Shown here in pieces: positions 45,201 through 56,657 of a stretch of 64,000 nucleotides of DNA. The position numbers were made by a program, and so were the translations under genes. Every line of letters begins with the position of its first letter. Position 1 is the stretch's first letter. The notes under the pieces are model-generated. The model worked only from the letters and a program-made list of their open reading frames with translations. It did not search any database and was not told the origin of the DNA. Source of the stretch: Lumbricus rubellus (Eukaryota > Annelida > Clitellata > Crassiclitellata > Lumbricidae); NCBI GenBank assembly GCA_945859605.1, contig OX243818.1:39015750-39079749 (forward strand). Direction: 5' to 3'.

Positions 45201-48200
45201 TTATTATGTGTATGCTCTTGTGTGCAAAACTCGATAAAGCTTTGAACACACGAAACTGTTTTAAATCGACATGTACATTGTACAAGCATACTATTATTTA
45301 TTATTGTTACTATTATTTATGTATTATATAGGCTACTTACTTTTCGGATTGCCATCAGATTCTCTGTTAGTTTCTGTTACTGTGCAATTTGAAATATGTT
45401 TGTCAATGCTGATTAAAATAGCTTGCAATACGGTGCATTATAAAAAAAGACATCTACGGTGTTTTGCCAATATTCTGGCCAGAAGTAAGAATTTTTAACA
45501 ACATTTGCAGGATTAAAGGAAATTCGTATTTACCTACAATGGCCAAACTTCACCGAAATATTTAAAAAAATAACAAAAGTCATGTCACTTTTAGCGAGAC
45601 CACCAAATATTTTTGATGGCAACGTAACGCAACAAAAAGTAGTCTAACAAAAAAAGTTTATTAAGTCATTTATAACTCAAATAAGATTATACTGTGGGCC
45701 CTACTTAAAATAATATTGTAACATATGCTACATAGCCTATATCGGCCTACTGTAACACATCTCAAGTCCTTAGGCTACTTCAGACTTTACCTGCGTTATG
45801 TTGATCAGCATGAACTTATGCGGACTTATGTTTACAATTTAAATTTGAAAAGATTTCAATACCATTATTTTTTCTCAACGTCGTATTCGACCAAATTTAT
45901 AGCCTAAGAAAAAAATCTGTTAAACATTAATGTCACTTGTAGGCCTAACGAAATTTGGCCTACCCTACGAATAAATGTTCTGTTATTTGTGAATAAGATA
46001 AATTTGCATAGCACATTTTTAAAGTTTAAGATGCAGTTTAAGATGCAAGCAAGGGAAACGATTTTTTGTTTCCGTTTTTTCTCGTTTTTTCGGTTTTTTC
46101 AAATGAAACGACGTTTTCCGGGTTTTTACAAATCCATTTAGCCTACATCGTCTTTAACATCTATGGTCCGTCTTAAACTGCCATTTGGCATGCTCTCTGT
46201 AAAAAAATTATATTTCAGATTCGGTGAAATAAAAGTTGAAACATTGCATTATTCCAACTAGGGAAATGATGTGTTATCCAAATACCCTATCCTTAAATCA
46301 CAATGACATAAATTAGGCTATTTATCTTCAGATTCGGAAATATTTTTAAATGTGCAAAAATTAGAGTCTTGCCTATAATTTCTATCATTTTGCGTACCGT
46401 CCATCGTTTTTCAGGCGCGGCAACGTGAAATAAAAAAATATATCACTCCAGTCTCCAACTAAGGATTTTTATCCATTTGTCCATAATACACGATGATAAC
46501 AATAATTGGATTTTTGCAGTCGTCGAAAGTTTAGATTTGCTCTCCTGAACAATTTCATTAAGTGGAGCTAGCAAATTTGCCCTCTAAACAGACGTTGTGT
46601 TCAATTGAGTTCTCACCTCCGTTAGCTGTCATATAGTTAACGATGTGAAACTGATTTGTATCTCGGAGAGCAGCAATCAGCCCATCGCATTGACCTTTGG
46701 CCAAAATGTAATCTAATAGCTGAGAGTTTTTTCCACATAAGGAGCTTGTGACTTCATCCTTTTCTCTCCAGCCAATAGTTCCTTGGGTTTGTAACACGTC
46801 CAGGAGTCCAAATTCTGGATCCACATGTTCCTCCAAAAAGTCTCTGCACTATAATTGACAAGAAAACTGTGAAAGTCAAGCACGTCCTTCTAGTTACAAA
46901 ATACAAATAAGATACACTTGTTTGCCATAGGAGTAGCCTATAATAAATAAGGTGGCTAGATGGCTGTTTCGGGTACAACGGGAGGGAGGGGTGCTTTTTC
47001 GATTTTGTAATTTATGACAACTGTCAACTTTACTAAGCTATTTACATGGGCGGAGTTTGGTTACCGATCTTGTGGTGGCTAAAAAACTTGGACTTTGGTT
47101 GGGGCGGAGACTTAGTCCAAATGTTTTTCTCGGCCAAAAAAGTTGATGACTTTTTTTAGTCATTCGAATGAAGTTTTAAGTTCCTGAAAAGAGCCAATTT
47201 CTTCGAATAACTTTTCGAGTCTGGGCCTTCTTTGGGAGTTAACCCCGGAACAAGGTACCATTTTCATTGCAAAAAACTGAATCTGGGCATTTTTTTTGGG
47301 GGGGGGGGGCTTGAGCCTTCCTTGTCCCTGATAAACTCCGCCCATGGCTGTTTAGAACTATGCCTCAACGCACACATGTAACGTGATCGTAGACTTAGTC
47401 TAGTCCATCTGCTCTGCTGATAGAAATAACTCCTTCTTATTCATAATGTGCACGGTGATTGTGCCCAGCCAAATGGCACAAAGAATCACCAATCCTATTT
47501 TCAAGTAGGCTACTACTGTAGTAATCTGAAATACTGTATGATCTTAAACTATTTGCTACAAGTATAGGGGTAGTGATAGGCCCTATAAACTCTTCATAGC
47601 TCTGTTAACATACACATATTGTAGCTTCAAGGATACTGGGCATCTCACCTCATCTCATAGAATGTCCATAATTTTGGCATATTGCTCGCTATCGTACTTT
47701 CTAAGTGAAATAATTCTAGCATACCTCTTTCGTTTTGTCTTTGATTGTTCTTACTTCCTTTGAAATAGTGATGTTCTTTTCTGCAGATGTACGAAGACCA
47801 ATTATAATAGGTAAGCTTATTGTATTGTATTGTATCAAGGCAGCTACATGTACATGTATAAAGCGCCTATATTACAGTAAACCGTCCAGAAGCGCTTCCA
47901 CTGCGCAAGGACACGCAAGAAGAAGAAGGTTTTGAGAAGAGAGAAGGATGAAGAGAGTCTGCCAAGCATAAATAATTTTGCAGAGCGAACAGAAGGAGAA
48001 AGCGCAATAAGATAATAAGGTGACCGCTGTCTATTCGATGAAAGATAATGACCAATATTATTGACCATGCACGTAGTAACTGTTGCATCAATAAGTTATT
48101 AGTTTTGTAGAATCTATCAATGGTTGGTAGGGCTGCCAACTTTTGATTTTACCATTCCGGGACGCTCACAGTAACTCGAAATGCTCTGTCCACATAGGCC

Positions 48201-51200
48201 TAACTGCATAATGTTGCAATGTTGTGTAGCACTGCAATCCACTAAACATAGCCTAAGCGTCAACAATTGCTGCATGTAAATCGTCAAAAAACAAGTAGCC
48301 TAAAAAAATTCTTGCAAAATATCCTACAAGTAGATTGACATGACACAATGCCAGTGAGTGTCGGTGGTTTTGAAGGCTTCAGCCTAGACTAAACTCTGCC
48401 TACCATCCGATGTTTAGCCAATAGCTTAATCTCAGGTCTGGTAGGTCACAGAACGCAAAAATTATCGTACAGCTTCTCGAGTTTTGTGTAAAAATACGAA
48501 CATTTTGTTAGGTGTATCCTTACAACAAATTCCGGGACAATTTGGGATCAACCCGGGACACGGGACGCAATGGCCGATTCCGGGACTGTCCCGGCGAATC
48601 CGGGACGGTTGGCAGCCCTAATGGTTGGACAATGGTCATTGCAATCATGAGAGTTTAAACAATGGATATTAATACTGGCGTTTTTCAGCTATGGATACAA
48701 AAAGCTTTAGGCAATTTTATGTTCCACAGTTATTTATTGAAAGTATGCATCATGTTCACTGTTCAGGATCCCTGAATGGACTAAGCTGCGCTGAAGTATG
48801 GAACGACGGCAGATTCTGAACACGACAGAACCTCTCAACACTCGTTGATAAAGCTGTACCATTAAAACTAGAAAGCGCTTGTATTTTTATTTCTGGTTCA
48901 TTATTGAAGTCATGTAGTTTCATATGAGTTCTATGTATACCCTATTACACATGGAGACTACATTTCCTACCTTGAGTAAGACGAGTTTTTTTGGGTAGCA
49001 TGAAACTTGACTTTAATCGACTACCTGCAACAACAAAGGGGCCATGACAAAATATATCAGTGATCGCCAGTCCTTATGGTGAATTGGCGTGTCTTACCAT
49101 CCACACACCGATGGTGCAGTAGAAAGTAATAATTTATTAGAGCAAAATGCTGGAAGAAAGAAAAAATAGTTTCTCTGATAAGCATGATAATAGAATTACT
49201 AGCTGCTATGTTTGTGTTCATAATAACCATCGGGATTCTACTCAAAAGATATAGCCACTTATTAGTTACCTTTGATAAATTGCTCAAACTCGGACTTCTC
49301 AAAACAGTTGAAGACTGCAACGTTGTTTGTAAATACAAGATCAGAAACAAAGGCCTATAGACAGCCGTATAGGCTAATTATGACTAAAATTATCTCGGCC
49401 AAAGTGACTCTTACAGGTGCCTGTTCGTGTCAGTGCTCACTTGTCCAGTTTCCCGCACTAAGTCTTGTCTTCCTCTGACCCCGATAGGTTGAAATCGCAT
49501 ATAGGACAATAACATAAAATTTAGACACCTTTAATATACCGCTTTGACTTTAGGCTATTATTATGCGATCATTCTTCAACCATGTAGGCCGCAGAGTCGC
49601 AGACTTAGTAGGCCAAAATAAGTAAGATAGTGAAGATGACCTTTCATTTGTTCTCTATCTGCTATACTCATTTGGCATCATACTCCCACCTTAGCCATAA
49701 TTTTATTACTGGAGTTCTCTTGAAATTGTGTTTGCAGTTCTACCGCTCCTCCCACGCTTGGTTGCAGGTCAGTTGTACTTGTACGTACATTGTATGCTTA
49801 AGGAGTATCATGTCGGTTTGCCAGTACGTGTCTTGCCAGGGATCACTCAGCAACAGCATAACCCTAGTAGAGTCGCTTTATAAATGTTTTAATACAATAC
49901 AATTATAGTCACTGACCATAGACAAAGACGTTATTTTAGAATAAATACATAAATATCAAATAGGCTTCTCTAATATAGCTTTGATGCAGCCGATTTAAGC
50001 TTATAAGCAAATTAGCCGTAAATCTTACCAAACGATTTTGATTGTTTCTTTTCCTTCTGCTGAAAGTCATCGTTCTCTGGCTCTTTTCCGGCGATATAGG
50101 CTACAATAAGAAAGATGTAGTGAATATTTGCAGCGAAACATGATAAAGACGAGGCCTATTAGATACTGGAGATACTGGACGACTCGCTGGTTAGAAAAAT
50201 TAGCCTTATTTCAATGCTCTACCTTATTCGTGTTTTAAAAAATCCACAGAATTCTCGTAGAATCAGGTTAAGGGTTTAAAAAGAACAAGCATTCAAGTTC
50301 ACTGACAAATCAATGAAATCATGGAAAAAAAGTAATCACATGAAAAGTAACTTCTTACGCTTGTATTGAAGCAAAGGTATTATTTCATGAAATGATGCAC
50401 GCTTCTTCCGGTCGAGATTAAAACATTCTGAAATGAATCATTAAAAGGAAGATCAATCGAAATTCGTTTAATGTAGACCTAATGTCGAAAATATCTTGCT
50501 GAATAATGCACGGGCTTCGCATGCAGGTCCTTATCCAAATCGTTTGCTAATAATTATTGGGCCCTTTGAACCTAAGTAGGCTATAACGCTAACTTATTAT
50601 GTCATTCGTGGTTCCACGACAACTGGTCTACAGACAACTCGTCTAACGACAAGTGGTCTCCAGACAATTCGTCTACGACAACTGGTCTACGACAATTCGT
50701 CTACGACAACTCGTCTACGACAACTCGTCTACAAACTACTCCAGCTTCTATTTCACCTATATAAAACCTTCATCCAGCTTCCATTTCAAATATAAAGATA
50801 CCTTCATCCAGCTTATATTTCTTATCTATGTAGGTGAAATAGAAACGGGATTGATGAAAAAACTCTTAAGAAATAGAAGCTGGATCAAGGTATTTATAGA
50901 TCTAAAATAGGAGCTGGAATGCCGAAAAACGCTAAAGAAATAGAGGCTGGATGAAGGAATTTATAGATCTTAAATAGAAGTTGGATTTATGAAAAGAGCG
51001 ATAAAGAAAAAGAAGCTGGATGAAAGTCTAAATATGTTAAATAGATGCTGGATTAATGATAAAACGTTTGAGAAATGGAAGCTGGATGAAGGTATCTTTA
51101 TATATGAAATGGAAGCTGGATGATGGTTTTATATGGGCGAAATAGAAACTGGAGTAGTTTGTAGACGAGTTGTCTTAGACGAGTTGTCGTAGACGAATTG

Positions 51201-54200
51201 TCGTAGACCAGTTGTCGTAGACGAATTGTCTAGAGACCACTTGTCGTTAGACGAGTTGTCTGTAGACCAGTTGTCGTGACACCGTCATTCGTAGTAGGCT
51301 ATTTACAGTCACCGAGGGTAACGCTGAATTGTATGTGGGCTACCATGCCATGATAGAGCTTCGGAAATTCAAAAGTACAAGCATTATCTTAAAATGAGCC
51401 ACTCAGCGCACTCAGGTTCCTTTTCGCATGAAAAGGAGTTCAGCAAGCTATGGAACGCGTACAGGTTCTGACTTTGGGGCCCTTGCCTTTGTTCACCCTC
51501 GAAATTCAGTTTTTAGGCCACTACCCTGTCGTAAACACCATTACCAAAAAACATTTTACAGGGACTACAATGCTGCATCTTATAATTACATTCGATATTA
51601 TCACAATTAAATTTTAATGCTACTGCTGATTATTATCAATTTTCGAGAATGTGAATTGGTTCTATAATAGTTACTGCCAATTATTCCTTGTTTCATAGCT
51701 GTTCAGTACTAGAATAGTAGACCTACATGAATCGCCATTACGGACAGGGGCTTTTAAACCTCTATTCATGGTGGGCGCGACTTGCGCCCAGTGAAAAACA
51801 GAGGGAATCGGAAGAAAGCCAAAAGTCACGTCGATAGGGGGGAAGGCCGGCCATGGAGCCTGATGGAAGGCATTGTTTAATCTCGGCAGCTCTAGGAACT
51901 AGTTCCCCAGAAATTAACCCACTCCCCCCTAGAAAATTTTGCACTATTGAGTTATTATATAAAGTCTACATTAATTCATAACATGAACTGTTTTAATATG
52001 CCACGATAAAATTTACTATTACTTAATTATAATAATATTATTTACCAACGACGGCGCTCGTGTATAAGCTAGTGCACTGAGCTTGACTCAAGTGGCGCTT
52101 TAGAAATTTGGAGATAACGATTTGGACGGTGCATGCGTGTTGTGGGTGGAGGGCCCTTGCAGTTTAGAACTTGGCCTTCTGTTACTAGGACACTTGGCTC
52201 ACTTGGAGTGTTATGGCCTGGCTCCTTATCTCCCCCGGCCCTCTCACTACAATGCTATATAAGGCCTACCTAGGGCCTACATGTAAAGATTGACTGAGCA
52301 GCCAAGACGGGCGGATCTGCTCTTGAGGAGCGCAATAAACAACCGCCTATTGTAAACAAGATAATTATGTTTATAAGAAATGTATTATACTAAGCTTATA
52401 TAATATTGGAAAACTTAGCCTTCTGTTTCTAGGACACTTGCCTCCAATTTATCAATATGCCGCAAATTTATTTCTTCTGCTCGATTATGTTCGTGACGAT
52501 TCTGAAGATGTTTAAAGTTTGGAACACAATCTAAAAAATCTATAATCTAGTGTTTCCTATACAAGGGTTAAATAAATATTCAAGTAGACAAGCAAAAATC
52601 GACCTACTGTTTAGAATATCTTTGGTAGGCCTAATGCCTGCACATGACTCAGGAACTTTCAATTTATTCTGTCCTTTTGGTACACACGTTATTATAGTAG
52701 TACCAGGAACGTCTTTGTATGGAATATTTCTTGTTAATATCTCCCACAGAACAACGCCGTAGCTATTAAAAATCACATAATATCATTTCTTATTAGCTTA
52801 ATAACAGTCATGAAAGGAGAAAAACAACAAATCATACTAAAATATCAGGGTTCTTCTAACAATCATCTTATCTTTAGGCTTTCCATGTATTTAAACTGTT
52901 GCAAAAATGAAAAGGTACAAACAGCTAGTAATTCGGCGACACCTTGCTATTAGCCACCGTATAATTGGTACATAACTGTAATAAACAGATTGTTATTATT
53001 ATATTCAGGAATGATAGGTTTAGGTTTCGGTTTAGTTTTAAATATAAGCTTATTGTTATTAATATTAAATAAATTTATAACGCACGCATGGTCACACCGA
53101 AATGTGAATCTGAGGCGCGGAAAGATCAACATGCATAGTCCTAATCGTGAAATTCAACCATCCAATAAATTTGAATTCCTCTGTCTTTACGAAACGTTTT
53201 AAAACTCAAACTATCCCTATTCACTTAATGTGCAGCATATGCGCATTTGGGAGAATGGATTAGTAGAGGAAAGTGGGGCAAGAGCGACACCTTAAGGATT
53301 TTGTCTAAATATCTTTGAGCAGGTGACAATATTGAAACTATCGACTGTAGGCCTACCTTGTCATATAAGCTTACCAACCATTTGGCTCTTCATGGCACAC
53401 GAACTATTTCAGAAACATTCATCTGATTTTTTGGTATTAAACATTTTTTGCATGCTCTTTAAAAGTCACTCTTGCCCCAGCGGTGGGGCAAGAGTGGCAT
53501 GCAGTATTAATCCTTGTTTTTACACTAAATATAAGCTTATTTTGGATTGCTATTTTGAAGATATATAATAGCTTCTCTGGGACTAATTTGGCATTAATGA
53601 TAATAATTATAAACAATAATGATGCTAGTACGAATATTAGTGACAATAATAATAATAATAGTAACAATTAATAAAAACTTATGGTAAAGTTGAGGCCACT
53701 CTTGCCCCATGCTGCCATGGCAAGTCTTGCACCGGTACCATAGCAATTAATTTTTTCTAATTACTAGTAACATCTTAGGAATTTTTTCAATTCAATACGC
53801 GCAATCAATGCGTTTTTGATGTCTTTGCAACATAAAATTAGTGAAAAATTTAGCATCGAAAACTTTGATTTTATAAAAAAATTATTCCTAACTATCCCGA
53901 TTTACAATGATTTTAGAAAAATCGAAACAATTATTATTTACTCATAGAGTTTGCAAACAAATTTAACAAATCTTATGTCGTTCGATGCGGCTGAAAAATG
54001 TCTTTCAACGTGGCTTAGTTTAATTGCTACGCATACGTATTGCTTTACGATATCCTTCCGGCCATTCTTGCCCCGCAGGCTGCTCTTGCCCCACTCTCCT
54101 CTATAATGGATAGCTGCACTCGTGGCTTGGAGTGCTCTTTTTCAACTTCTCAATGTGGTCAATCTATTCTCTCAATGGATGTCTTCCAACCTCCTCTGCT

Positions 54201-55430
54201 CAACTCATCCAAAGCAGGGTTCAATTATATTATAGGACTTCGTGACCAAGTCAAGAGAATCCTTGACCCTTCAATACACATCGACTAACAGTACTCTTCA
54301 TCTCTTACTTTTAGTCCTTCTTCTGAATTTTCTGATGCTCCTGTTTGCAATCTTGGTGTAACGTTTAATTCGCATCTCTCCTCTCTAACCACATCTCTAA
54401 CCTCTCGCGTTCCTGCTTCATGCACATCCGGGACCTCCGTCGCATCCGACCTATGCTTGATTTCAAAACTGCTTCCACTATTGCTACGTCCATCGTCCAC
54501 TCAAAGCTTGAACACTGCAATTCCCTGTTCTTAAACAAGAAAGCAAAAACAAAAATAGAACGACTCACCTCCAAACATCACTGGCTTTGGAGAACCTTCC
54601 GAACGTAAGAACTTCCGGGGCCATCCATGCGTAGGTTCCAGCTGTTGACATGGTTCTTGTTCCGCAGTGATCACGTATCTGATCAAAGTCTGTTATCTTC
54701 AACGTCTTATTGCAAGGATTGGATGGTGCGTCCGCTTCCATAATTACAACTAAAATAGTCCGTACAGTATTTAAATTTATTAAATAAAAACAAATAAAAG
54801 CCATGTCCGATTAAATCTTTATGTAGGCTTATTTTGCACGGCGTGTGATGACATTGTCACGGAAATGGATACATACATTTGCAACATCGTACGAGAAGAT
54901 AACCATGCCAAAAGAAGGTAAGAAGGTGGGCCTACCGCAACCCAAGCAGCTGATAATTGTAAGGAACGCAGTTATTATCAAGATCATGATCATTTTATTA
55001 GGCTACTATACTGGTAGTACTCACTGTTCGGCGACTTGATATCTCGGTGGACAATGTCATTTCCATGCAGATATGCCATGCCGTCTGCAATCTGAATGCT
55101 CCAATCCAGCTGGATCTCCAACGGAAGATCAGATTTGAGCGCAGACAGAACCGTCCTTAAGGATCCCCCACTGGCGTATTCCATCAATGTATAGATAGCA
55201 TAAGGTTCCAAACTTACGTCGTAAAATGCTATGAGATGATCGTGGCGCAGAGACATCATTCTCTGACAAACAGACAGTAACTTTTGCTTTTGTGTATCGT
55301 CTACATGTCTCCTCTTGATGGCGCATTTCTTTGCCCCCACTTCACATGGACCGTACACTTCACCGAACGACCCATTGCCGATAAACTGAGCGTCCACAGC
55401 AAACCTTCTGTAGTTCTTATCGTCGGACAT
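42275..55430 (-). CDS. MLK-like kinase / CARD / CARD / TRADD-N-like protein (RIPK2-like architecture)
   Basis: Nine phase-matched exons: 55430-55025, 54749-54569, 52762-52644, 52530-52498 (33 bp), 50427-50359, 50100-50029, 46841-46617, 44859-44554 and 42613-42275, giving about 580 residues. The kinase domain (residues ~10-265) has glycine loop IGNGSFGEV, AIK lysine, HRDIKSPN catalytic loop, AGTYAWMAPEVL and SYGVVLWEILTRNIPYKDV; the closest family I recognise is mixed-lineage kinases. DFG reads DFD, and the helix-C glutamate position appears to be Val, so catalysis may be atypical or lost. A 24-residue KE-rich linker is followed by CARD1 (LLDVLQTQGTIGWREKDEV) and CARD2 (RLCSAKVINKRQMDSIF). The last exon encodes IVLYIYCKAIEELHQLHESL but needs two one-base shifts at AA|GTG (near 42533 and 42496). 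CARD-CARD contacts would recruit it to cytoplasmic immune or death complexes; this is inferred. Confidence 0.75.
42916..43921. mobile_element. palindromic mariner element (two 3' halves head to head)
   Basis: The ends are CACCGTGAGGCATAAAAAAC and its complement, flanked by TA (42914-42915, 43922-43923). About 220 bp at each end are near-perfect inverted copies. Both halves encode the transposase C-terminus reading outward. On the minus strand are HRARETVALLTNETPDFITP, TLWPPNSPDLNNVDY (43411-43220) and the C-terminal tail. On the plus strand are NSPDLNPDDYKVWGCMQEMV (about 43575-43635), KTKVRDVDDLRKRIVQAW and EWRKRLRACVETKDGQLE (to about 43793). No N-terminal half remains. Confidence 0.88.
43927..44215 (+). 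mobile_element. tRNA-derived SINE (family 1), uninterrupted
   Basis: A tRNA-like head, GCGACCTGGTGGCGGACCGG (A-box region), is followed by TTGCGGGTTCGACTCCGGG (B box). The body contains GACCCTGGGCAAGTTGTTTA, GTCACCAAGCAGTATAATTT and GATGAGCGCCTCACCAACGG. A T-rich tail follows near 44210. It starts 4 bp after the TA of the mariner element. Family member at 8501-9220. Confidence 0.8.
44264..44472 (-). mobile_element. tRNA-derived SINE (family 2), degenerate, with LINE-like tail
   Basis: The minus strand reads GTCGCTGTGGCGTAGTGGTG at its head and ends in AGCGCCTCTGAGTAGAGAGT ... GGGCGCTATAGAAATG. The tail matches the LINE tail at 19250-19320. The B-box region is mutated (GATTACAATCC). Confidence 0.7.
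44944..45165. repeat. polypyrimidine (CTT/CTC)n tract
   Basis: About 220 bp of TTC/TCC repeats, including an almost pure CTCCTC run at 45082-45115. It lies in the intron between the CARD2 and CARD1 exons. It generates spurious poly-Leu and poly-Glu/Lys frames. Confidence 0.9.
45170..46610. other. intron between the CARD exons, no further feature
   Basis: AT-rich intronic sequence with a T-run-rich segment of CGTTTTTTC-like repeats at 46050-46120. Nothing coding is supported. Confidence 0.5.
47045..47343. mobile_element. MITE with ATGGGCGGAGTTT ends, second well-preserved copy
   Basis: ATGGGCGGAGTTTGGTTACC at the left and CTGATAAACTCCGCCCAT at the right, with one GATGAC / T-run / AGTCATT motif and a long G-run near 47298. 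It lies in an intron of the kinase gene. Confidence 0.75.
48128..48620. mobile_element. hAT-type MITE (493 bp)
   Basis: Ends TAGGGCTGCCAAC and GTTGGCAGCCCTA with perfect 8-bp duplication ATGGTTGG (48120-48127, 48621-48628). CCGGGAC repeats lie near both ends. Intronic and non-coding. Confidence 0.85.
48629..50028. other. intron; small integrase-like relic at 49079-49150
   Basis: The plus strand reads IGVSYHPHTDGAVES, resembling the YHPQTDGQVE motif near the end of LTR-retrotransposon integrases. Only about 25 codons are recognisable. The rest is AT-rich intron. Confidence 0.4.
50610..51283. mobile_element. foldback element D (9-bp TSD, 14-bp subrepeat arms), best preserved
   Basis: The 9-bp target duplication GTCATTCGT is perfect (50601-50609, 51284-51292). 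Ends start GGTTCCACGACA and, on the complement, GGTGTCACGACA. Each arm has about eight 14-16-bp units alternating CGACAACTGGTCTA and CGACAACTCGTCTA types. The arms match almost perfectly for about 145 bp and the match runs on into the body, giving roughly 240 bp of hairpin per side. The body holds about twelve GAAGCTGGATGA-type units, reverse on the left and forward on the right. It lies in a kinase-gene intron. Confidence 0.92.
51293..52497. other. kinase-gene intron, no further feature
   Basis: No supported coding sequence. CTTCTGTT(A/T)CTAGGACACTTG occurs at 52188 and 52423, a short dispersed duplication. Confidence 0.45.
53261..54105. mobile_element. MITE with GAGTGGGGCAAGAGC-type ends
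   Basis: GAGGAAAGTGGGGCAAGAGC at the left is mirrored by GCTCTTGCCCCACTCTCCTC at the right. Internal GGGGCAAGAGTGGC and CCACTCTTGCCCC copies occur at 53489 and 53698. ATGGAT flanks both sides (53255-53260, 54106-54111) and may be the target duplication. No coding capacity. Confidence 0.65.
54112..54562 (+). mobile_element. CR1-like LINE fragment (RT domain end)
   Basis: Plus-strand frames, broken by shifts, read LLNSSKAGFN, LRDQVKRILDPSIHID, CNLGVTFNSHLS and HIRDLRRIRPMLDFKTASTI followed by ATSIVHSKLEHCNSLF. This is the thumb region of CR1-type reverse transcriptases. It ends only a few bases from the 5' splice site of kinase exon 2 (54569, minus strand). Confidence 0.75.
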
Positions 55431-55537
55431 TTCAATTAGCCAGTTTCGAATAATTCAAGAATTCGATTGAAAGTAAATTGTTTCAATTGCTTTGCTCTGA
55501 AATTCACATAATTTTTATGCTCCTCAATTAAAACTTA

Positions 55538-56657
55538 AGGGAGAGTGCCTCAAGATGTCCACGCTAACAAAAATTGCTATTTTCTTCTGTGTGGATTCTA
55601 AGAGAAGAACATGTCTGACCCTAATGCAAAGAGTAATCATTAAGGAAGCAGTGACAGCAAGTATAGAACATAATTCAATAAGATCATTTGTGTAAATTTA
55701 AAAAGGTAGACCCCTCCAAACTGGGCGTCTTAGGAACCCTATACTACAAGACGCCCATAGGATGGGCATCTTGGAGCAATGTAAATTGACTAAAAGAAGT
55801 GGTATTGTAATCATGCATTTTAGACTAAACCAATAAACTGCATGACAGCTAAACAAATTTAACCAAGAATAAAAGATCCTAAAGCTACAAACCAAATCAA
55901 AACACGAGAAGCAAAAACTCCAATCTCATGTTGTAAGTCATTATTGTCATTTTTACCTTAAACACAGGCTAACGAAAAGTCACATACGAATCTCTTGGAT
56001 ATTTATCGATCTGTAGGCCTACATTCTTCATGATACCAACTCTTACACTTCCTGCATTAGGCTATATCCATTTCTTCTTCAATAAACACTGGCAAATTTG
56101 TAGACTCAGAATATTGATGAGCAGAAGGTGGTGTCATGGTAGGCACCAATTCTTGGCCACTTGCTAATGGTATCCAAGACACTCATGGGCATCTTGTAAC
56201 CTATTTGCTTAGTATACATTCAAGACGCCCATGGGCTTCTTGTAATCTCTATGCTTCCTATGCATTCAGGATGCCCATGGGCTTCTTGTAATTTTCGAGT
56301 CCTTCTCTACTGACGCCATTTTATTTAACGAGGTCAATGTTTACGAGTTAGATAAAACCATTAAAACAACTATAAATGAATCCAAAATAAACGTTGAAGT
56401 GCACGAACTTTTACTGCATAAGGCTAAAGAGAAAATTAGGAAGATTCGTGAATGTGTACTTACGCAATAGGGGTGAAAATTTAGAAAATTGATTTATCGC
56501 GTCAATATCTCGAATACTGAAACATCACTGTTATGGAAGGTTCACAAGATGTCGCTGCATGCATTGAGACAACTAAAATACGAATTTATGTCTGTTTATC
56601 CGTGTTAAAGGGGGTGGGCGTCTTATTCGCCCTGGGCATCTTGTAGCACTCTCCCCT
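55538..56657. mobile_element. MITE with GGGAGAGTGC ends and CAAGATGCCC palindromes
   Basis: AGGGAGAGTGCCTCAAGATG at the left and CATCTTGTAGCACTCTCCCC at the right are inverted repeats. CAAGACGCCCATGGGC and GGGC(A/T)TCTTGTAA units recur near 55748, 56170, 56220 and 56265, several as palindromes. Target duplication not clear. Confidence 0.65.

Noticed and set aside
44939..45331. Poly-Leu ORF and antisense poly-Glu/Lys ORF
   Set aside because: Both are translations of the CTT/CTC simple repeat in an intron.
50610..51283. CRISPR-like array of short repeats
   Set aside because: The repeats have no constant spacers and form inverted arms with a target duplication in animal DNA, so this is a foldback transposon.
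54845..55039. Plus-strand ORF starting MTLSRKWIHT with a GTAAGA donor-like end
   Set aside because: It lies in an intron antisense to the kinase gene and has no second exon or homology.
31014..55430. One single giant gene joining both CARD loci
   Set aside because: The TRADD-N-like exon at 42613-42275 ends with a stop in the same place as the one at 31408-31014, so two tandem genes are the simpler reading.
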